Shown: in pieces, positions 55,426 to 64,000 of the stretch
How positions within the stretch are numbered: the first letter of the stretch is position 1
How the letters are laid out: each line of letters starts with the position of its first letter
NCBI RefSeq assembly: GCF_016808335.1
Contig: NC_053153.1
Span: forward strand, 12,473,033 to 12,537,032
DNA: 64,000 nt
Source of the DNA: Panicum virgatum
Taxonomy: Eukaryota > Streptophyta > Magnoliopsida > Poales > Poaceae
Direction of reading: 5' to 3'
Position numbers and translations under genes: made by a program
The notes under the pieces: generated by a model
The model's input: the letters and a program-made list of their open reading frames with translations, nothing else
Databases searched by the model: none
Told to the model about the DNA's origin: nothing

Positions 55426-55785
55426 TGTCGGTACCCCAGGACTGGGGTACCCCTTCTTGCTGTATCTAGGCAAGAGCCTTGTAGTTATCCTTGACTACGT
55501 CCAAACAGCCGGACCCCTGTGGTCCGGAGTCCTGATCTCTCGGCGACGGTTCCGGACCTGCCTCACGACTGGGAAAGGTCCGGGAACGACGCGTGTCCCG
55601 GAAGAAGCGGGCAGCCCGAACAGCCGGGGCTCCGGACCTCCCGAGGGGTTCGGACCCCCGCGGAAATCCCAGACCCCTCATAGGGTCCCGGACCCCTTGT
55701 ACGGTAACCGGACCACTCGCTAAGGGAAGAAGTCGACGCCCTGCCTCGGGGTGGTCCGGAGCGACACGTGTCTACAAGCACGACA
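55426..55785 (+). repeat. 3' LTR of element C
   Basis: 360 bp; preceded by CCCGAGGTGGGACCGGGGGCCAC, the probable polypurine tract. Confidence 0.92.
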
Positions 55786-56677
55786 CGACGGGATAGAAAG
55801 TATAGGCATCGGTTCAACTGGTCTCTCTGTGTCCAATTAGTAGCCGTTGGAGTTCTGACACAGTATCCACGCTTGCGTCATTGCACCGGTGCATGCTCCG
55901 TAGGGGCATCGGTTCAACCGGTGCTGGAGAGGTTCACTGATCAACTCAAACAAGCGTTCTGGAACAAAGTACATCCAATGCACCGGTGCTTTGATTCTGA
56001 AGCGTCGGTTCAACCGGTTCTGAAGAGAAGTTGAAGTCCACCAAAACATGCTCTCTGGAACAAAGTACATCTAATGCACCGGTGCTTTTCTTGGGACCAT
56101 CGGTTCAACCGGTGCTATAGAGTTTTTGACTTGATTCCTGCTTGCTTCCAAAGAAGATAGACCGACATGGCATCGGTCCTTCCGCCATGCATCGGATGCT
56201 CCGATGCTAGGGCACCGGTTCAACCGGTGCTGCTGTTTTTCTTTGTTTTCAGCTGAATTGACTTGGATTCGAATGTGACTTTGATTGTTTCTTCTTCCAA
56301 GAGTTGTGTTAACTTCTATTGACCAACTTTTGCTGTTTTTGAGTGAGTGTGCAAGATTTCTAAGGCCAACTCAATTTTGATCAAGCTACTAACTCATGAA
56401 CCCCTCTTAATAGTACGATCAAGAACTAGAAACTATAAAACCTAGCTAAATCAAGTGTCCTTCATCTCCTTGTGACACTTGAGACTAGAAAGGTCCTTAA
56501 GCTTTCAAATTGAGTCCTTGGTTCGCATGATTGTTCCGAATTGAGGGGTCTCCTTTCATATTTCATATGAGACTAATCTAGTCATTGAGTTTTCCTTCAA
56601 AACACACGTTAGTCGCATACGGTTGTCATGAATCACCGAAACTTACCAATAGCATCTATCGGCCTAGATGCGCTACA

Positions 56678-58276
56678 ACGGTGAAGATCACGGAGCCCAC
56701 GCCCTTGATCTACACGGCGGAGGAGTCCCCAAACCTGACAGAGCCACCTACGTCGGTGTCCAGGTTGAAGAAGAACTCCCGTCGTCTGGTCATGTGGTGC
56801 GTGGCGCCGGAGTCGAGGTACCAGCCATCGATCCTGTCGTCGTCGGAGACGTTGCGAGGAGGACTCAGGCGCGCGGCTCAAAGAGGTGGAGTAGGGTGGT
56901 GGCGGACGGTGCCGCCGGGTGCAGCTCAATGGCCCCGTGGAGCAAGAACAGAGCTGCCTCGTCATCCGGCTGGGCCTCCGCGACATGGGCTTGGCCCCCA
57001 CACCTCCGCTGTGGGCAGTCCTTGGCCCACTGGCCGTCCCTGCCATAGTTGTGGCAAGCGTCATCTCGTGCTGCCTTGGGCCTATCGGTGGCGCCGGCCT
57101 AAGCGCCTCCGCGGGCGCCTCGGTGCGCCCTCGTGCTCCGGCTGCGCGGCTTGCCGCGCTTGCGGCCACCAGTCGAGGAAGAGGGCTCCCCCTTCTTCCC
57201 GTCACCGCGTCGGGCCTCCCACTGCTCCTGAGTGAGGTGGAGCTTCCCGCGATGGAGATACCTCCCGAGGGAGGCTGTGGCTCATCGCTGTCGACGACCT
57301 TGAGGCGACCTATCGCCTCCTTGATTGTCATGGTGGAGAGGTCCAGCTGAGACTCGATCGAGCGAGCGGTCTGCCTGTACCTCTCAGGGACGCAGCGGAA
57401 GAGCTTCTCAACAGCTCTCTCCTCGTCGTAGGTGTCGTCGCCGTACGTCACCATCTTCTGCAACAGAGTGTTAAGACAGAGAGCAAAGTCATCGACGTCT
57501 TCACCTGGCTTGAAAGCCAGGTTCTCCCACTCCTTGCGAAGTGCCTGCAATGTGGACTTGCGAGCGCGGTCGCTGCCGATGCGAGCCGCAGCGATGGCAT
57601 CCCAAGCCTCCTTGGCAATCTCCTCCTGGGAAAGCGAGAAGTGCATCTCGGGAGGGACTACTGCGATGAGCGCGTCCAGCACCCGACGATCTTCGTCGTA
57701 GTCGACGTCGTCATACTGGATGGCATCCCACATGTGCCGCACCTGGTGCCTTACCCTAATCACCACAGCCCACTCGACGTAGTTGGACTTGGTGAGGGTT
57801 GGCCACCCGCCACCGGGACCAACGTCCCGGACCACCACCTAGATGCCGTGGTAGCCAGGGGCGATGCCGCGCGCGGCCCAGCCAGGGGCGCCGCCGCCGC
57901 CCAGCGCGCCGCCGCCAGGGGCACCACCGCCGCGAGCACGCCCGTCCAGGCTGCCGCCGCCGCGCCCCGTCCACAGCGCCGTCTGCTGTCGCGCCGCCTC
58001 CCTTGCTAGCCGGAGCTCCGCGTCGGTGCTGTCATCAGCGGAGACAGAGTTGCTGGCGCTGCTACCGCACAGGGCTGCAACATCCCCTGCTGCTGCACAT
58101 GCGGCATCTGCGGCCGCCTCTGCCTCCACTTCCGCCCTCGCCGCTGCTAGCTCCGCTGCCGCCAGCCTTGCTGCCCTTACCGCCGCTCGCTCGCGTTCCT
58201 CTGCCGCGGCGAGCTCGGCATCCTCCTGGAGCTGCGCGCTCGAGGCGACCGAGCGCCGAGACAGTCCTGTGGACAT
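56678..58276 (-). pseudogene. gag: gag and start of protease of Copia A
   Basis: From the ATG at 58276 an Ala/Glu-rich then Gly-rich N-terminal part leads to a TAG at 57839-57841 (HGI-stop-VVVRD). The same frame then continues into the copia gag (UBN2-like) domain: WPTLTKSNYVEWAVV, VPPEMHFSL, AWDAIAAARIG, LARKEWENL-like and LFRCVPERYRQTARSIE. A zinc knuckle region near 57050 is out of frame, and the protease region (family pattern WYLDSGATHHM) is shifted as well. The gene ends at 56678, where Copia B interrupts. One stop and at least two frame changes make it inactive. Confidence 0.8.
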
Positions 58277-58459
58277 GGCGCGCCACAGGAGGGCTGCTGC
58301 GTGGGGAAGGGGCTGCCTCGGACGAGCTGCTGCTCGTCTGCGCAGGGGAGGAAGGAGGAGCAGGGACTGCAGCAGGTGTTGCTACAGCTGCTGCTGCGCT
58401 AGGGAGGGAGAAGAGCAGGAGATGTCCAACCTACAGGATAGTACGGCCCTGATATCAGT

Positions 58460-58804
58460 TGTTAGAAGCTCAATTTTCACTCTTATTGAGCTGAGAGGAT
58501 GACAGTGAGTTTGGGGCAATTTTCTGGGGTTTTCTCATTCACAAACACACATCCATACTCTCCAACGAGAGGGGTGGCAACACATTTATACAAGGTGCTG
58601 CATGGCAGCCAAAGCATATGCCAAGAACTAGTCTAAGATGATGTCCTCTATGTCCTAACTACTGTCCTCTAGATGCTAACTAAAAACTGTCCAAGATGCT
58701 GCTGTCCTCTAGGAGCAGCAACCCCACTACGTGCTGCAGTAAGAAGAGATGTTGCAGCCCTACAAAGACCAAATAGTACAGAGACAAGAGACTTATTCCC
58801 TTCA
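58460..58804 (-). repeat. 5' LTR of Copia A (right end)
   Basis: 345 bp; followed on the minus strand by ACTGATATCAGGGC, a slightly altered initiator tRNA-Met primer site. Confidence 0.93.
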
Positions 58805-58809
58805 GCTAG

Positions 58810-61133
58810 TGGTAATATTCTCTCCTTCCTTGATAATCATATAAAGTAATAGTAATAATACGGTAACTTATTATCAAAAAAAATAATACGGTAACGGAAC
58901 AGCAATTAGCAGTCAACAACCAAATTGTACTAGTTTGCAGCATTGATGCAGTTCCTAACGCTTATCACTGTAGACGCCGATCGTTCGGATGCTGTAGTCT
59001 TCAAGTTTCGAATAGCATAAGACTATGCGCATTAAAATTGAGTTCTGACGAAGCAAATTGCAGCTTTAAGACATGACCAATTTTCTAAATATATTAATGT
59101 GCAATCTCCTGTGGATTCTGAAAATTAAAAAGTGCATGCTCCAGATCGATCTGATGCATCATAGCCAGGCATTAGGCGACTGAGATTTGTCAACTAACCT
59201 CTTGACTCTTCTTTTGTTTCATGGCAACAGGGACACTTGCTACTTGATGACGCAGTGCATGTGATAATTTTATCCATTAATTACAAAGAAGCTTTGTTGC
59301 CTACTCTAGAGTGCAGTTAGGTTTGCACCAGAATTTCTGAAAGGATAAAAACTAGTTTTTTTCTTTATCAGTAGATGCATGTTTATCATGATGAAAAAGT
59401 GATACCATAGGAACAGAACCCGCACACCAAATCTTTCAGGCAAATAGTACCATGACATGAGGAAGTGCGAGATGCTTCTGCGTGGCATGCAGCAGCCAAA
59501 ACCGCAGGCAAGCGGCTCCTCTTCGGCAGCTTTAGGTTGGTGAAGTTGCCTTGCATCTTCTATCGTGCTGCCTTTTTATCACCCTGTGTAAAAGGCATGG
59601 TTATCTAGTAGTATCTTAAAAAAACAAGTGATTCTATTAACAAAAACCAAATGATTGTTCCTCAACCTTTTCCTATCGAATATCTATAGAATAAAGCTCA
59701 AATTGGGGAGCGACACTTGTGTAATTCGTGAACAATTTCCAACGGGTATGTGATCTAAACAATCGCCTGCTCTCATCTCCCATGTGCTTCTTTGACAGCT
59801 GCTTTTTTTTGACGCATGACTGGATCATATACTGCACATCTTCATTGCACTAATCATGAAGTTTAGCCTAGTTCGACGAAGAAATCTGAGATTTATCAGC
59901 TCTGTCTCCCAAATCTCTAACAAAATCTTTTGATTATTGCACCTTGGACCTTTGCATTATTAAACAATAAATACTTCACGTCCATGTTTGGGTGGAGAAA
60001 GTCTTTTCTATTGTCGCTTGTGAACATAACCAAATCTGCCCATCGGATTGAACTACTCAGCCAAATTGTTCTCGATAAGCAATCTCGCGCTATCACCAGA
60101 AGACTAGGAATATTTTGATCAAGGAAAACACTTGAACTCGAGACGAAGAGAAATCAAATTTAAATGATAGGGATGTGTATGCACGTCAATATCGTCCATC
60201 ATCACACGCACCGATGATGCAGAAATATCGCGAAAACCGCTCGTGGCATATGTCATGTTCACAGTGCAGTTGCAATCGACTTTTTAGTTTCCACTTTCCA
60301 GTTGTACATGGCATCGTTCACTAGATGCTCATCTTAGATTCATATGCACCCAACAGGCCAATACGTTAGCATGATCTTATGACAGCAGCCTTGTTATGTC
60401 TCGCGGTCATGAAACAGAGCCATCTCAGCTCCCTCCAGGATCGTGAAGCCAATACCATTGATTTCTACAGGTTCATCCCATACCATTGCTTAATTCTTCT
60501 GTGTTCAAAAGGTTAAGCATATAACAGATTCTATCCATAGTAATGTTTTATACATTTGAAATGTTTGCCAAAATCAAACTCTCCTCCCTTCATTCCAAAT
60601 TGCAGGTCATTCTGACTTTCCTAGATACACAGTTTTTTCTTATGTATCTGAACATATCATATATCTATATGACTATATGCATAGCAAATGCTCTGTGTCC
60701 AAAACAACCTATAGTTTGAAACCGGGCAAGAGTATATTGAAACCCTGCCCCAAACTTGATTGGGGAGGTAGGGGAACTGTACATCATACTGCTGAGATCA
60801 ACAGCATGAAACTAACCCGCATTAGTGAATAATGCAACTATTGGGTATGTGAAGCAGGAGCCTGGAACAAATTAATCTAATGAACCAATCCAACTTCAAC
60901 ATTTCCTCAGAAAACAAAACACATGTGAAACAGGCCAAGCAACACACAGTTCAATAAAAATGCTGGGATTTGTAGATATACTCAGGCACCCAGCTGCTAC
61001 TGATGCTTCCAACATCATCAACAGTTACTTAAAGACCACCAGTAAAAAAAATCCACTTGATTCAGATTATCAAAATTGGGCTGGTGGTGTTTAGCAGTGC
61101 TACAAACTAAAAATATTCACGAACTGATTTCAG
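58810..61133. other. intergenic region and 3' untranslated region of the VIH-type gene
   Basis: No gene recognised; short AT-rich frames only. The rightmost few hundred bases should be the 3' untranslated region of the minus-strand gene ending at 61134. Confidence 0.5.
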
Positions 61134-63445
61134 CTATTTTCCGTTAGCCGCACTCGCACCCTTGTGGAAAGGCCAGAGGCTAGCCAACCTTTCAAGCACT
61201 CCAGCGCCTTTTGAGAAGTAGCCTAAGGCCTGTGGAGGAGCAGCAGGGGGGAAATCCTCCGGAGGCATAGCGAATGGTCGCACCATTTTCTCAAACTTGT
61301 CCATCGTCAGGCAGGACCCAACTTCCTGTAGTCTTTCAGGTCCCATTATAGGCAGTGTGTGCTCCTGGAGCAATGAAGAACTTTCGCTGGTTTTGTCCTG
61401 GACCAACATACATCCCGTTAGTAAATTCAAATGGTTCTACTAGTATACAAAAACACGGCTGAATTTATGTCCAGCATTGTGCGCAATATGGTCTATCACC
61501 TCTAGGGGACTGAGATCGGCACCACGGCTGAACGTCATTTCAATCCGGAACCTTCTCTCATCTTCTAATGGAACCTGCAAACAAAAAATTTAGTATGCAG
61601 ATTGGAACTTTTCTATTGGAAAAGGACAACTGCAACCTGACACCAGGTCATATGGCATTAGCAAGATCACAAATGAGGCATGAGAACTAAACAGCCTTCC
61701 GATTATTTTCATGGAGATAGCACATAAATAGTTATACCCTATTATAGAAAACTGCCAGACTCAAAACCTTTCGAAAATAACAACTCGTGAAGGCAAGAAA
61801 TGTGAATATGCAGGATCACCTGCACCTAAAAAGTGAAAGATTGATCAAAGACTGAAGATGATGAAAAGAGCCATACCTCTGTGTTCTCAAACATTCTAAG
61901 CACGATATTACTCATGTAGTCAAGCTCCTTAGTTCTATGTAGACGGTCCAAAGCACTTTGGCAGACAAGGCTATCCTCTCCTTGTAGGCATTCGTCCAAA
62001 TTGCAGTAGCGAAGGACATTCATTAAGGAGTGTATATGAGATTCCTGGTGGAGAAAATGCAGAGACAATGTAACTGATAATTCCAAAAGGATGAAAACAG
62101 TAAAGCATACTGCAGCAAAATGCACTATCGTACCGATGTGAAGTAAAGCCTTGTGCGGACATGACGCTCAGGTGTCCCCACATTGGCATACCTGCAATGA
62201 AGTAGCTACATAAACTTTACATGTACATTATCCAAGAAAAATGAATTTTATAAAAATTAGAGCAAGAAACACACTTAGGATCTAGACGATATTTAGTTTC
62301 TCTATCATCTTCATCTTCCTGGTCCAATGACTTCTCACTTGTAGAACTAGATCTTCTTCCATCCTCATTTCTAGCATGAATCTTTTGCTGGTGTTCTGCT
62401 TCTTTAGTTGGTAGGAATATAGCTTCGTCTTCAATAAATTTTGGTTCAGCAACACTGATAGCTTCTTCACGAGTGTTGCGTAGATCAATTAGGATTTTCC
62501 CCAATAAACGACGGGCTATCTAGAGAAAACATTTAGAAAAAAAGAATATAAGCAACATAAAGTGAGACAAATTACAAGAAACAGTTATATTAAAAAAAAA
62601 GCCACCACAAGGCTGATTCAATAGCTCATATGATATTACTAGTAAATATAAGGGTAGATGATAATGACAACTATAAATTATTGCTTGTACCATTGCTCTG
62701 ACTAGTAAAGTCACTCAAGCATTGCCCATTGTTAAAAAGGTTTCCACCTTCATGGGGTGGAACTGTGTGCAAACATAATATCGATGAAATCATTACAAGG
62801 CCATAAGGGCAAAAACTAAACCCCAATTTTTTCAATGAAAAGTGTGAGAAATGAAGACAATTTCACATGGAGTAAGTACTAAAGAGTCAATCGTGGGAAT
62901 TTGACAAAAAATGGTATAACTTGTTTATTTTTGCAATTTTCCTGAATAGCGGCCTGTAACAAATATATGGTAAGTTTATCCCTTTCTAGTTCTGGCAGAG
63001 GATATCTTCAGGTAGATGTCAAAAGAATATTGAAAAATCTAAACACAGAAATGAAAGTTAGATGCTTGAGTTTTTCCTGAACTAAACATAATTTTTTTTT
63101 CAGCTCAGTATTTTCATTGAGGATGTACCTTAGTGGCAATTTCATTGAATGTTAACGAACCACTTTTACTAAAAGTGAAAAAGGAACCATGAAGCAAACT
63201 ATAGTTTGCTAGAAACAGATTCAAATATTACAAATGTATCCATAATTCCATATCTACAATGCACAAGCGTCAATGGAAATCCAATTGATTGCACACAGAT
63301 AATCGCTTGATGGTATGGTAATCATACGATTGCTTATGACAACTAATCAGACAAATTTTGATACAGAACAAACCTTTGAGCCAATTTTCAGTTTTTGCTT
63401 TGGGTTGATCCCATACTCATTAGGAATGACACCATCAGCAAGTGT
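61134..63445 (-). CDS. VIH: diphosphoinositol-pentakisphosphate kinase (VIH/PPIP5K type), last six exons
   Basis: Bifunctional enzyme making and degrading inositol pyrophosphates (InsP8), which report phosphate status; only the C-terminal part, from the histidine acid phosphatase-like domain, is in the window. Exons (5' to 3'): 63445-63374, 62519-62275, 62191-62134, 62044-61877, 61574-61500, 61397-61134; 293 residues plus TAG. Recognised stretches: [88 protein letters not shown] and [12 protein letters not shown], all typical of plant VIH proteins. Junctions are GT-AG with matching phases and no lesion. The N-terminal ATP-grasp kinase domain must lie beyond 64000. It is not linked functionally to its neighbours. 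Confidence 0.92.
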
Positions 63446-64000
63446 CTACAAGAATAGCACTGTTAGATAAGCAATGGCACAAAGGCATGTTGGAAAGAAA
63501 CCTTCATGAGAACACATTTGCATCCACAAACTAGCAGAAAGACTACAGCGAAGATATATATGGATATAAAGAAATAGAAGTTTTCAAACCATCACGTCTT
63601 TCATAACCAAGTGATTGACAGATAAACAACAGATTCCCAGGCTATTCAGGAGGTAACCTACATGTTATTCTACAAGGGAATTGGCAGTAAATCTCTTGCA
63701 GGATAAACAGAAAGAATGGCCAAGCATAAGTCTCCCTCCCATGTTCACTTTAGAGTCATGCCTTCTTCTAAGTGTAATGCGGGGAGGCAGTCTGCCTCTT
63801 CCGTCTCGTTTTTTTTATGTTCACTTTAGTCAGAACTATATAACACACTACCTTGAATTTGTTTTTTCATGCAACAGCACTCCTGTAATTGTTACATTAT
63901 GAGGTCTTTGGTCTTCCTTGCAAACTTGGGGTGTCAGAAAGAGTTTGTATCAAATTAAAAAATGATGTTGCCAAAACTTCAGCATTATATCTGCTCGGTC
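63446..64000 (-). other. intron of the VIH-type gene
   Basis: Upstream (minus sense) of the first visible exon (acceptor TTGTAG|ACACTT); no further exon recognised up to the window edge. Confidence 0.6.

Larger units (their letters stand above)
52967..55785 (+). mobile_element. element C: non-autonomous LTR retrotransposon, 2819 bp
   Basis: LTRs 52967-53306 (340 bp) and 55426-55785 (360 bp), starting TGTCGGTACC and ending GCACGACA, flanked by CGACG (52962-52966 and 55786-55790). The uninterrupted copy of this target is visible in the other LTR of Copia B at about 41725. A primer site TGGCGCCGTCCGTGGGGA lies at 53309-53326 and a GACCGGGGGCCAC purine-rich tract before the right LTR. No pol domain is present; 53310-54000 may be remains of gag. 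The LTRs differ by three substitutions, one single-base indel and a block of about 19-20 bp (about 1%). Confidence 0.92.
40941..56677 (-). mobile_element. Copia B: Sirevirus-like Ty1/copia element, one LTR split by element C
   Basis: LTRs 40941-42615 (1675 bp) and 52180-56677 (1674 bp once element C and one CGACG are removed), starting TGTAAGG and ending GCTACA. Minus orientation: a perfect TGGTATCAGAGCC primer site is at about 52163-52176 and an AAAAAGGGGGAGAT polypurine tract at about 42616-42630. Gag, protease, integrase, RT and RNase H are followed by about 4 kb with further ORFs before the 3' LTR, the layout of Sireviruses (Maximus/SIRE/Opie group). LTRs differ at about 20 sites (about 1%). 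Flanks are GTGGT on the left and ACGGT on the right, an imperfect target duplication. Confidence 0.92.
52180..56677 (-). repeat. 5' LTR of Copia B (right end), interrupted
   Basis: Parts 52180-52966 and 55786-56677 together match the left LTR; element C is inserted after CCGACG. The same CACCGG palindromes recur at about 55800-56235. Confidence 0.93.
37450..58804 (-). mobile_element. Copia A: Ty1/copia element, split by Copia B
   Basis: LTRs at 37450-37801 and 58460-58804 (TGTTA...TTCA), flanked by GCTAG (37445-37449 and 58805-58809). The element reads on the minus strand: a primer site like TGATATCAG lies just inside the right LTR and a GGGGAGAA polypurine tract just inside the left one. 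Gag and the start of pol are at 58276-56678; the rest of pol is at 40940-37802; Copia B sits between. About 25 differences between the LTRs (about 7%) make it the oldest member of the nest. Without the insert it is about 5.6 kb. The lineage within copia is not assigned. Confidence 0.93.

Overview
The window is nuclear DNA of a grass, most likely a panicoid close to sorghum, sugarcane or Miscanthus. Evidence is grass-type exon/intron genes, a CC-NB-LRR resistance gene relic, GC-rich first exons, and a dense nest of grass-type LTR retrotransposons. There are two intact or near-intact host genes, one dead host gene, and about 46 kb of transposable elements. No CRISPR array, operon or prokaryotic feature is present.

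Layout. (1) 1-14666: a Ty3/gypsy element of the Tat type (Grande/RIRE2-like) on the + strand, entering from the left. It has gag, protease, RT, a double RNase H and a decayed integrase, then a long 3' region with three kinds of tandem repeat and an antisense gene, and a 746-bp 3' LTR. A 3.4-kb solo LTR (7335-10749, target duplication GTTCC) splits the antisense gene. (2) 14912-19961: a CC-NB-LRR pseudogene on +, with a 1.7-kb intron holding a small LINE fragment. (3) 20075-20155: a (TA)n microsatellite. (4) 21165-34402: a plasma-membrane H+-ATPase gene on the minus strand. All 21 exons could be placed by hand and give an uninterrupted 954-residue protein, although its introns carry a MITE, a 4968-bp chromodomain Ty3 element and a 900-bp RTE-type LINE fragment. 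(5) 34800-37444: intergenic, with one 40-bp micro-retroposon. (6) 37450-58804: a three-level nest. Copia A (minus, target duplication GCTAG) is split by Copia B, a Sirevirus-like element (minus, 1675-bp LTRs, env-like extra ORFs). The 5' LTR of B is in turn split by element C, a 2.8-kb non-autonomous LTR element (+, target duplication CGACG) with nine copies of a 52-bp repeat. (7) 61134-63445: the last six exons of a VIH/PPIP5K-type inositol pyrophosphate kinase gene on minus; its 5' part lies beyond the right edge.

How it fits together. The two living genes keep open frames and sensible splice sites while the elements around and inside them decay. Hand-compared LTR pairs order the nest as expected: about 7% divergence for A, about 1% for B and about 1% for C; the element inside the H+-ATPase intron shows 8 differences in 331 bp. 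I found no clear new biochemical system. The points most worth checking are the MITE that supplies part of a splice donor in the H+-ATPase gene, the antisense gene of the Tat element, the excess of TAG stops at glutamine positions in Copia A, and the palindrome-rich Sirevirus LTRs.
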